Below are positions 1-9,061 of a DNA stretch of 30,151 bases, in pieces. The notes under the pieces are model-generated. The model made no database searches and was not told where the DNA came from. It saw only the letters and a list, made by a program, of their open reading frames with translations. The DNA comes from Azolla pinnata (lineage: Eukaryota > Streptophyta > Polypodiopsida > Salviniales > Salviniaceae): NCBI GenBank assembly GCA_037176905.1, contig JBBBWG010004114.1:1-30151 (forward strand), given 5' to 3'. Made by a program: the position numbers and the translations under genes. Within the stretch, counting starts at the first letter, position 1, and every line of letters starts with the position of its first letter.

Positions 1-1208
1 TGTCACTGAAAGCCAGGTAAGGGGCTGCCCCCCCCCCCCCCCCCCTCCAGTATGCAGTCGACATGGTCTGCTTCTTATGAATAACAACTAAACAATTATT
101 TTCTTGCTTGTTTATTTAAACCAGGCAAGAGTAGCTGTTGATGATACGCAACACAAAGCCATGTGACAGGATCTCTCCTCATATCTTTGTAGCATATTCT
201 TATTTTGATTTCAAGAATGAAGAGGTCTCACTTATTTTGATAGTCAAACACTCATCTACATGATTGTTTGCAGTACCGCGAATTCAGGTGAGAGGAACTG
301 GCACTGTGTGGCATGTTCTCTACCTCATATTTATCCATCATTGTCTCTGTGCATGTCATCTGATCTACCATTTAAGCAGTGGGCTCTAGAAGATGGGAGT
401 AATAACAATTGCATCTCCATCCTTTGCTGGCACATTAAATTGTTCTTCTTTGTCTATGGCAACGGTCTTCATAAGAGCAAGTTTTTTTGGGTTTTTTCTC
501 ACATTCATTCCGTGCATTAACTTTGGATGCATGGATTTTTGGGCATGTGATGAAATAGTGTTCCAGCTCACTTGAAGTTCGGGCGTAGCATTCATACAGG
601 TTTTGCATCATTTTGTAGTGGTTTTGTAAGTAAGGTGAGGGGGGTGATTATCGTTTCTTAACATTTCTGCTTAGCCGTAAACTAACACATTCCAGCCATC
701 TGTGATGAGGGCTTGGGTGATTCGATGATGCTCCATGGCGTCGACGTACACAATTCTGTTGATGCTTTGAGGCCATAGAGGTGGAGATTTGATTCCTTCG
801 GCTAAGATTCCTTCATTTCTTCATTACGCCTGTTTGTACATGTATACAATTGGGGGTTGACCCATCAAAAGTTACCGAGAGGTCAGAGGGCGATGGAAGT
901 GTGAAGATTCATACATCTTGAGCCCCATCTTTTGGGCTTATGGGACAAGGCAAAGAGGTCTCGGATGCCTCTACATCAACGGATGTTGGGGGTTTGTTTA
1001 CCTCGATCGATCGTATGGCTTTCTTCTGCTAGAAAGCCAGCTGCTTTCCTGCGCGCCCGAAGTCAGCATTGGGCGGAAGAGATCCAAAGCTTGGGGAGCT
1101 TGGGCGCTCGACAAGTGTTCTTGAGAGCTGGTAAAGGTGTTGTCGCCCGATGGCTGTTTCGGATCGATCTAAAGCATGTGGTGGTCCATTGGGGCAACGG
1201 CGAGAAAG
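1..1208. other. Intergenic, no supported gene
   Basis: Short open frames here have no family signature and overlap on both strands. The visible structure is a run of 18 C at 28-45. A splice-donor-like CCAG/GTAAGG sits at about 13-22, which could be the end of an exon lying left of the window, but nothing else supports that. The stretch 900-1208 lies beyond the 3' end of the minus-strand RING gene and may hold its 3' UTR. Confidence 0.5.
28..45. repeat. C homopolymer, 18 bases
   Basis: Uninterrupted cytosines, equal to a G run on the other strand. Similar G runs occur at 1892-1904 (13) and 11085-11102 (18). Exact lengths are prone to sequencing error. Confidence 0.9.
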
Positions 1209-1817
1209 TCACAGCTGTTGAGAACGCCGCTTGGAGGGCATGGCGGGGGGGCAGTAGCAGTAGTAGGAGGCGACGTTGTGGCGGCAGACGGGGCACGTGG
1301 AGTGGCCTCCGAACCACGTGTCGATGCACGGGGCGTGGAACGCGTGCGAGCAGTGTGGCAAGACTCGGAGGAGCGGCGGCAGATCAGCAGGATCTTGCTG
1401 CTGAGGCTGCTTATCATCGAGCATGTCAGTCTGCTGATGGTGCTGGTGATAATGATGGTGAGGAGGATGGTCATGGAGCGCGTCGAGGCACACTGCGCAC
1501 GTGTCCAGATCCTGCCGACTGTACTCGTGGCACGGCATGCACGGGATCGCGCGCACCAGCTCCAGATCCAGCGGCCTCGCCGACACTCTGTACATGTCCG
1601 TGCCTTCGTCGCCCGCTCCTCTTGCACCATCTTCTTCTTCTTCTTCTGCTTCTTCTGCTTCTGCTATTGCTTCTGCAGCTTCTGCTTCGGCTTCTGCTTG
1701 CAAGCGCGGCTGGAGCGCGCAGGAGATGACGGCGAGCATGCCGACGCACGCCGCTGGCACCCAAGTCGCGACGCTCTGCCATGTGGCGGGCACCAGGAGT
1801 GCCACCAAGGTAGCCAT
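1209..1817 (-). CDS. RING-H2 finger E3 ubiquitin ligase, ATL-like, with expanded RING loop
   Basis: Single uninterrupted frame of 202 residues, intronless as is usual for ATL genes. Residues 1-35 form a hydrophobic N-terminal segment (membrane anchor or signal anchor). Residues 40-63 are an Ala/Glu then Glu-run low-complexity stretch encoded by TTC/TGC-type microsatellite. The RING-H2 ligands are C107, C110, C156, H158, H161, C164, C175 and C178, with the ATL-style core [17 protein letters not shown] and STCPVCR. The ligands bind two zincs and the domain recruits an E2 for ubiquitin transfer, by family knowledge. The gap between C110 and C156 is 45 residues and rich in His and Gln; ATL proteins usually have about 14. 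The GLD motif typical of many ATLs is not seen. The start at 1817 is the first Met of the frame and gives the hydrophobic segment; an overlapping frame from 1824 lacks any domain. The substrate cannot be inferred. Confidence 0.85.
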   Translation of the reverse strand: MATLVALLVPATWQSVATWVPAACVGMLAVISCALQPRLQAEAEAEAAEAIAEAEEAEEEEEDGARGAGDEGTDMYRVSARPLDLELVRAIPCMPCHEYSRQDLDTCAVCLDALHDHPPHHHYHQHHQQTDMLDDKQPQQQDPADLPPLLRVLPHCSHAFHAPCIDTWFGGHSTCPVCRHNVASYYCYCPPAMPSKRRSQQL

Positions 1818-2070
1818 GCCACAAACTTGAAGCTTATCTCTTATACCTGACAGTGTCCAGAAACAGAAGAAAAAAAACTCTGAAGGTCACAGGGGGGGGG
1901 GGGGATGAGGTTCAGACACGATCAAGAGTGCTTGGACCCTGATCTGATTCAATCCGACTCTCTGGCTTGCCGAGGAGGCGTTCAGAAGGTGTTCGCACTC
2001 GCTTCTGGAGAAGCTGCTCCTCTTTATACACTTGCCAGCGATCGATCGATGAAGTCCATTTTCTCTTCCC

Positions 2071-2106
<36 letters not shown>

Positions 2107-2120
2107 ACGCATACGTATAT
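1818..2120 (-). promoter_or_regulatory. Putative upstream/leader region of the RING gene
   Basis: The stretch directly upstream of the minus-strand start holds a 13-base G run (1892-1904) and an alternating (TA)n(TG)n tract at about 2071-2106. On the minus strand the tract reads (CA)n then (TA)n and includes TATATA that could serve as a TATA element about 260 bases upstream of the ATG. There is no direct evidence of the transcription start. Confidence 0.3.
2071..2106. repeat. (TA)n(TG)n compound microsatellite
   Basis: About eight TA units are followed by about ten TG units, an alternating purine-pyrimidine tract able to adopt Z-DNA. Length variation between individuals is expected. Confidence 0.9.
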
Positions 2121-3389
2121 CTGCTTATCGGGTTCCAGGTCAACATATCCTTGGCCTTGCAAGTTGCGTGTGCGCAGGGGGGCGATTCGAGCTCTGCCTT
2201 TTTTGACCTATTCTCCGCCGACTCTATCTTCTTTGCCAAGCCAGATGCTAAGCGCAGCCGCTTATTCGTCCTGCCGTTTATTGCGACATAATGCCGGGTT
2301 CCTTTTTTTTCTTTGTTTGTGCGAGAAAGGCGGATAATGCACAGCTCGAGGCCCAGAAAGAACTGGCACCCGATTTCTGTTCCTCGTCGTTCGATGAGAG
2401 ACGATGCCACGCAAGAATGTCTGTGGTTGTTACTTGCACACGCACATGAAACATGGAGCTCCCAAAGGAGGAATGTATGCAGAACGCCCGTGTTTCATGC
2501 CACATGAAACATACATGCCTCCGGAGATGTGTGCAAACCTCGTTTAGATATTTCAATTCATGCATGAACTTCAATAATTTGATCTCAATGATTGGCGTAA
2601 TACTAAGGAATTGATCACAAGGTGACATGTCAAAACAGCTGAATCAATTGCTAGGAAGAAAATATTTTGCACTCACAAACCATTCCAGTTCGATGCCCGT
2701 TATTAGCATTCTCTTATAATATTTCTCTCTCTTGGTAATATAAAATCCTATCTTCTTGTCTTGCTGGTTTCTTTGTCTTCGCTTTTAAATGTAGTTGGAA
2801 GCAATAGACAACTTTTGTCTTGACCATGAGAATGTGGATCGAGCCCTACCCATTAATCTCATTGAGCTTCCTCGACACAAGCAAGGGTACTGTCTTTGTG
2901 TTCAACTTGAACTTTGTTCCATCGGAACAAGAGGAATTAAAAGTGTCTTGAAAATCTACAATAAGTGATGCTTTGAAAAGGGATACCAATATAATCAGTT
3001 TTTGAATGTGTCCATAAACTGAAACAACAAAGTTGGTTAATGATCTCAATAAGTTACAACATAGCTTTTAGGAGACTAATTAAACATCATTGACATGAAC
3101 TCTACTAATATGGTTTCTACTACTGCTAAAAAAAGGTCACCTTTCTTATAAAACTTTGATAATTCTAGTGATGTAATTACCACATAATGTTTGTAAACAA
3201 GAATCTAAAACCATCTCATAGGCATTAGTAGGCCTCCATTTACATATTGGATTTTTTTATCTTCTTTCTTCTAATAATCCATGAGATGAACTATTATTAT
3301 TCGACTTATTCTAACGAAACCTACATAAGATGTAAAAGAAATTATGTGAAAGGCACCATAAACTTATTTTTAGTTACTTGGAAGTTTTT
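2121..3389. other. Intergenic, no supported gene
   Basis: No open frame shows a recognisable domain. The sequence changes from moderately GC-rich (before about 2500) to AT-rich. A 67-residue minus frame at 2846-3049 has no family match that I recognise. The AT-rich part leads directly into the inverted-repeat element. Confidence 0.5.
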
Positions 3390-4043
3390 GTCATGGACAT
3401 GACAAAGGTTAGATCAAGATTTTAACACATGACCTCTTATATTATAAGCAAACGTATTAAAAAACTTATCTAGTACATAATCTTAGTATGTATGTCTTAT
3501 ATAAATATGATAGAAGATTATACATTTCATATTCAAGAACTTTTCAAAAGCTTCCAGATAGCTCCAAAAGCTTTGAAACATTCCACAAAAGCCATAAACA
3601 TGTATGAATATAGGGGTTCACCCAATCATTGTGAAACCCACAAGTTACAGAATCCGAAGATTCTTTTATCTCCTATTGCTTGCTTTATCCACTTATAACC
3701 TGTATCTTGCTTCTGCTCCACTCTTCCTCTGTTGTATCTATCTATGACAGTTTGTTCACCTTGACGGGGAACCCATGTATTTATACATGTTTGTAGTTTT
3801 TACATGTAGTTTAGGAATTTCATGCAAAGACTACAGTCATACAGAAGATTTTGAAATGTTCCAGAGCTTTTGGAGCTTTCTAGAAGCTTCTAGAAAGTTC
3901 TTGAATATGGATTGTATAATCTTTTATTATATTTATATGAAACATAATAGGTTATGTATCAGATAAGTTGGTTAATACATTTATACTATAATATAAAAGG
4001 TCATGTGTTTGAATCTTGACATGACTCTTGTAATGTCCATGAC
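3390..4043. repeat. Large inverted-repeat pair (head-to-head degenerate element)
   Basis: The left arm, about 3390-3630, matches the reverse complement of the right arm, about 3757-4043. Paired blocks include GTCATGGACATGAC with its counterpart ending ATGTCCATGAC, ACACATGACCT with AGGTCATGTGT, AGATTATACA with TGTATAATCT, ATTCAAGAACTT with AAGTTCTTGAAT, and AAACATGTATGAATA with a TATTTATACATGTTT block. The arms are diverged by many substitutions and small indels. A loop of about 130 bases separates them. The inner edge of each arm has a TATA-like motif followed by GGGTTC, so two copies of one LTR- or MITE-like element placed head to head is a reasonable reading. No transposase or reverse transcriptase is visible. 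Confidence 0.7.
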
Positions 4044-5033
4044 AGCTTTCGATATGTTATCCTAATTTATAATTTGTATGTTTATATATCATCTTTGCCT
4101 CCCACGTAACATTGACCTCCATTTGGTCTTCTCTAATAATGGTCTCAATATTGAGTTATTTGGTATGGCTAGATTAATATATTTAATCCAAACTACTATA
4201 ATGGAAATATCATCATTAACTTATAAGAATCTTAAGTTGGTCGATAACGGAAGTGTGCATCAAGTCATGTCGATAGTCAGAACTCACAAAGGCTCACTGT
4301 GGAAAAAGTTAAACTCTTGAGGGATTACAAATATTATCCAAAGCATGTGCATGAGCTTGAACTTGATAAATTGAAATGCCAAGAATCTTTTGAAGATAGA
4401 GGTAGAGTGAGAGAACTATGAGAGGCTGGACTCAAGCAAGAGGCCAAAATAATTTTAAAACGTGGAATCGTAGTACCCTTGTTGGCAAGATCCTAATTGC
4501 AAATAGCAAGGGGAAAGGGTGAGGCCACTAATTTATATATTTGCCAATATCTTATAGATAGAGAAATGTCTTTTAAAAAGACACGCACTCCATCCTATTT
4601 TCATCTAGCTCCATGATAGGTTCAAACGTATACACCTTATATTATTTCTATGCAATCATGTTAGCCGTTTTATAACATTAGAAATGCATACGATTCCTCT
4701 AGGCTATGCTGATAGTGATGGTCTTACTTGAGCTACATTATGTGTATATAACATAGCTTAGTCAAGAAAAGAAACAACCCGATATAAAGAAGTTCTATTC
4801 CTAAAGTGGAGTTTGACGAATCTTGAGTATGATTCCACATCAACAGTAGAGCGCATAATGATTCTTTAATCAAAGAGATTGCAGTCTGAGTATGTGGATT
4901 TGCTGCTAGCCAAATTTGAAGTTTGTTGTGAAAATTTGAGGACAGAAATACTCTCAACTAATCAGTTTTATAGGGGGAAGGCATAATCGTGTGAAGGCAT
5001 GAAGAATCAGATTCACCACCTATGCAATCATGG

Positions 5034-5139
5034 TATTGTCATTTCGGCGCCTATTTTACCATACCCCCCTTTTATCTGGGAGTTCATAGTATTGCCATTT
5101 CGACGTCTATTTTACCATAGCCCCTTTATCTGGGAGTTC
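5034..5139. repeat. 56-bp tandem duplication
   Basis: Two adjacent copies begin TATTGTCATTTCGGCG (5034) and TATTGCCATTTCGACG (5090), and both run through CTATTTTACCATA and ATCTGGGAGTTCA. They differ at a handful of positions and in the length of the C/T tract. Confidence 0.85.
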
Positions 5140-6097
5140 ACGCAAACTCACATGTATAATATACACATGTGAATGAATGTTGGCACGTCGACGTGAGGTT
5201 GCAAACTTGTCAGAGTAGAGTGCGGAATGAGTTTCGAACGTGCTCAATGTTCTTAATTCTCTTGAAGATTTGATGATTTCTCCGATGCAAAACGATTCGT
5301 GGAGACGAGCGGAAGAATTCGTAGGATGATTAGGGTGTCAGAAGACAGGCATCGGGCATTGCCGAGACAATGTGTCGGGACCAGGATCTAGGCCTTACAC
5401 AAGGATGGGACATCTCCATAGCCCATTGACATTTGTTTTGCTTTCAAGGAAAAGGAGTTGGAGGAAGTAACCAATCCCTTGGTGTTCAGACACAGTTTTC
5501 TTCTGTGTCTGTATAATTGAAACATAAATTTCTAGCAAGCAAGTCACATGAACCAACTTGATCGTTCGGAAAGTGGAATCTCGAGCCGTATGCTCCAATT
5601 TTTACGTTACGTGTATAGCAGTAGAATGAGATGAGCTAAATGTACTTCAGTCCCATGCGTACTCGATTGGATATGTAATTGCAATGCCAGCTAATGGCTT
5701 GGCTTCTAGATAAAAAAGAAATTGCCTATTGGATGGATAATTACCCAACATTCGTAATTATCACAATCCGATTCAAACTTGGGTTATTGGGCTGTTTGAT
5801 TATGCATTCAAATTTGGGTTATTGGGCTAAGGCCAAAAGTAAATGCGTTTAGATTAGCTTTCTTGATGATTGGGCAATTAATTAGTGCTGGGAGTATGCA
5901 CTGAATTAGTTGGGCAGCAGCAGCAGCTTGATTATGGGGCCGATGGGTTTGATTAGTTCTCGATTATGTGATCAGTAATTTCTTGCAGCGATCGCTGGTA
6001 AGTACCACTGTTTGAATCAATGAGCAGCTGGATCGCACAATCAGACGATTATCGATTGACCGTAAGGTTAATCAGAAGATTATAGAACGAGCTCAAA

Positions 6098-6138
6098 TAT
6101 CTAAATCTATCTATATCTATCTATCTATCTATCTATAT
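6098..6138. repeat. (CTAT)n microsatellite
   Basis: Runs of CTAT with two CTATAT interruptions. Confidence 0.85.
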
Positions 6139-7494
6139 CAAGTACGATTTGGTTGTACGGATGAATGGAGCGCAAAGAATCGCGATGTGCGCACAGAGAA
6201 TCTAGTACTACCATTGACTTAGAAGTGCGGTGATTTGATGAAGGTACTTGCTTGAGTGGACAAGACCCGGCCAAATGATTGTTCCTCCGACGATGACAGC
6301 AATGCATGTATAACAGACGATGACGACGACGGCCACGATGATGATGATGATGATGATGATGACAATGACAATGACGACGACGCAATGTTCGGTCAATGTG
6401 AGTAACAATTTACGTCTCAAACATGATTCTCATATACGTCGTCAGCAGTAGTATGCACTAGATGCTATGAAAATATACCAAATTCCAGATCGATCACGAG
6501 GGCCATCGCATGCAAGTCCCGATGTTCTGCGGCACGTCGAATGATCACATGAATCCATCGTCGAATGATTACTGTTTTTCAATCAATCGTCTTGCATACC
6601 CGAAACCAGGAGCTGCGCCAGACAAGAAGTCGTGCATGCAAGAAAGAAGGTTGAGCTCGAAAAAACGGTGATGCATGATGGGCATGATTTATGATGCACG
6701 GCAAATAATTACGGCGACTCGTGCTTTGGACTTTTGTACCGGGGGTCTTTTTCAAACCATATTAGGGCTAGAGTTTACAATTCATTTCCTAACTCTTACA
6801 AACTTCTCGGTCCGAAAAATATTTAGAAGCTTGTATCTTGTTCCCTTCTCGTTCCGATTCTTACAAAGCTTTTGAGAGTTTTAGATATGTGAACAAATTC
6901 CCCCTCTCTCTCTCTACTCTCTCCTATGTCTGGTAAATTGACACACTTAACTAGTGACATTTGGTCATTTTCAAGTAGTTTGTCATCTGGTGATGATTTG
7001 AGTTATATCCTTAAGGGTATTTTATAACTAATGGAAGTAGTATGATAAAAAAAGATGGTAATCATAATAAGAGGAATGGGCTAGTTGATAAATTTAATAT
7101 ATTGTTATATCATTAATTATTGAAGAGAACACCCGAAGGCTACACAACACATGACGGTTATTTTACCCAAAGGCTAGATGCTTTGCTAAATTGATTCATA
7201 CCTCAGCAAAATACTTAAATTCACTCTAGAAGAAAGAGGGGATTACTTGCGTGTGAGGACAAAAGATTCTTCAACCACCAAATGTGTTTATTCCCAAGCT
7301 TATCTAGCATGATAAACTCAGCCAATAACTTGGACTGAGTACAAAATTAGGTGCTCAAATTCAAAATAATTGCTACTGTGATTAACTTAGCAGCTAACTA
7401 AGTTGTTGAGAAGCATAAGAAAAGAAAGAGTACATTGGAAATCCCCAAATTCAACCTAATTGACAAAAATATGACTGAAAACTGTCCTCACTTT

Positions 7495-7689
7495 TATTGC
7501 TTCCTTATGTTCCAACATTCTTGCTAAAATGTTATTCTTGTTCTGTTCCGGATCATAATCCCGGATGAAGAATATAGCACCATGTGCAAAGGCTCCTGTC
7601 ATAATAAACCCAGCAAGATATTGGTGATGAGTATATGATGTGGCTTGAGTCGTGTAATCTTGTGCTATAAATGCATAAGCTGGTAAGGA
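7495..7689 (-). pseudogene. psaB: Plastid-derived psaB fragment (photosystem I P700 apoprotein A2)
   Basis: Sixty-five codons in one open frame match an internal PsaB segment. They start at [16 protein letters not shown], continue through [18 protein letters not shown] and [11 protein letters not shown], and end at [10 protein letters not shown]. The full protein is over 700 residues, so this is about 9 percent of it, with neither start nor end. Similarity stops abruptly on both sides: after HKEAI the frame no longer reads ISHLSWASL, and before SLPAY the PsaB residues are absent. LEHKEAI and PEQNK resemble seedless-plant PsaB more than the flowering-plant forms I recall. It is an insert of plastid DNA, not a functional gene. 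The frame has stayed open, so the insertion may be fairly young or the piece simply short. Confidence 0.85.
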
Positions 7690-7929
7690 AGCAAGCAATT
7701 CTAGGTACGAAGACGTAAACACGAGTTGGTAGGATCAGTATCGAGTCCCGAAGAAGATATAATTTGGTTGCATTGTTGTCGAGAGACTAGTTCGAACGAT
7801 TACTTTTTCAATAGATCTTTTGTTTTTTTTTTATATAATTGATTTTAAAATAGTGTCTTTCGCATGATACTTATAATAGGATCTAAAATACACCTGATAA
7901 AATTGACGTCAATGCACAAAAAACTATAG

Positions 7930-8193
7930 CTATTTCAATGGAACTCTTAGATATTCTGGTTGACATTTTTTAAGATTTTTTAGGGAAATTGTAGACGTGT
8001 CTTTTTTAGCCATAGTAATCGTGAACATCAATTTTATTACTTTTAGATAGTGATAAATAGAAATGATGCTTGTCATGAGTGCTGCCCAAACTAATGAGTA
8101 TAAACAAGCTTTCCATCCATGCCAGAAAAGGTATAATTTGCCAAAAAACCCAGATAACGGAGGAATACCTCCAAGGATGGTAAACATAGAGCT
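7930..8193 (-). pseudogene. ndhB: Plastid-derived ndhB fragment (exon 2, C-terminal part)
   Basis: An open frame on the minus strand carries the NdhB signature [20 protein letters not shown] followed by [16 protein letters not shown]. This corresponds to one of the last membrane-helix regions of the plastid NDH complex subunit. From memory the flowering-plant version reads [20 protein letters not shown], so this copy is noticeably diverged. The frame runs on for about 30 less conserved residues and stops at 7930, well short of the normal C-terminus. The fragment is in the opposite orientation to the other ndhB piece at 8755-9061, although the two are neighbours in the intact gene. Confidence 0.85.
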
Positions 8194-8678
8194 GAAGAAA
8201 ATGTTAGAACAGAATCCTTCATATATATGCAAAATATATTAGTTTTGAATATCAGTTTTGGTTATAAAAAAAAATAAAACCCAAAAAATTGTTTCATTCC
8301 TTCAGAAACTTTTGATAGGTCAATTCAACCAAATATATCACCCCAAGATATGTATATTATCCCTATTAAAGACGAAAAAATTCATTAAAAAATATCTACT
8401 ACTATAATAAAAGTTTATATCAATTAACCTAATTTATATTCTACTTTTTTCGTAGTAACGCAAAGCATATTGCGAATCGGTAGGGGTAAAGAAGAAAAAA
8501 CATGTATAGTTTTTATTAGTAAGTTATTAAAAAAAATGATGAAGGATTCCTCCAGAAGTTAAAGGAGATCAATATATACTAACTAAGAAAGAATTGTTGG
8601 AAAAAAAATCTTTGTTATTATACCTATATGTGGTAGGTTCTAGAAAAAGTATCCGTTGGGAAATCCTTTAGTAACCAT
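8194..8678 (+). other. Probable group II intron interior of ndhB, plus junction
   Basis: AT-rich sequence without open frames between the inverted ndhB exon fragment and the intron domain V. At least the right part should be ndhB intron, by position. The inversion junction must lie somewhere in 8194-8600 and cannot be placed by eye. Confidence 0.4.
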
Positions 8679-8712
8679 GAGCCATGCGAAATTAGAGTTT
8701 CATGGATGGTTC
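8679..8712 (+). ncRNA. Group II intron domain V (ndhB intron, plastid-derived, non-functional context)
   Basis: Thirty-four bases fold as a classic domain V hairpin: GAGCCAT at the 5' side pairs with ATGGTTC at the 3' side, with an inner stem and small loop between. Thirty-four bases is the standard length. It is followed by a second hairpin (about 8717-8752) with the layout of domain VI, including an unpaired A near the 3' side of the stem, and then by ndhB exon 2. The order domain V, domain VI, exon is exactly that of the ndhB intron 3' end. Confidence 0.75.
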
Positions 8713-8754
8713 TGAATGAGCGGAAAGATCGAAAATCTTCTTTTCGACTCTAAC

Positions 8755-9061
8755 TCTTCGACACCAGTTGTTGCTTTTTTCTGTCACTTCCAAAGTAGCT
8801 GCTTTAGCTTTATCTACACGACTTTTTAGAATAAATTTTCTATCTTTTGCTAATGAATGGCATATAGTTTTAAGAGTACTTGTTATTCTTAGCATGATTT
8901 TTGGAAATTTAATTGTCAATACTCAAACAAACATGAAACGTATGCTAGTCTATTCTTCTATAAGTCAAAATGGTTATATATTGATTGGAATACTTGTTCT
9001 AGATTCTGAAAACGGTTATGCAAGTACGATAACTTATATGTTTATCTTTATACTTATGAAT
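8755..9061 (+). pseudogene. ndhB: Plastid-derived ndhB fragment (start of exon 2)
   Basis: The frame reads TPVVAF, then [54 protein letters not shown] and [11 protein letters not shown], matching NdhB from the start of exon 2. A one-base deletion in the T run near 8774-8780 shifts the frame between VVAF and SVTSK. After the residues ending ILMN (9061) similarity ends abruptly. The family role is a membrane subunit of the plastid NAD(P)H dehydrogenase-like complex; here it is a broken nuclear copy, shown by the frameshift and truncation. Confidence 0.88.

Larger units (their letters stand above)
4044..7494. other. Intergenic, repeats only
   Basis: No gene can be supported. The stretch holds a 56-bp tandem duplication (5034-5139), a 36-bp spaced repeat of TTCAAACTTGGGTTATTGGG (5772 and 5808), a (CTAT)n tract (about 6100-6138), a GAT-repeat tract (about 6339-6375) and a CT-rich tract (6901-6928). 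A Leu/Ile/Val-rich minus frame at 6208-6420 is noted among the findings. From about 6980 on the DNA is AT-rich and leads into the plastid-derived insert. Confidence 0.5.

Noticed and set aside
932..1850. Long plus-strand open frames over the RING gene
   Set aside because: Low-complexity Arg/Leu/Ser shadows of the minus-strand gene with no domain.
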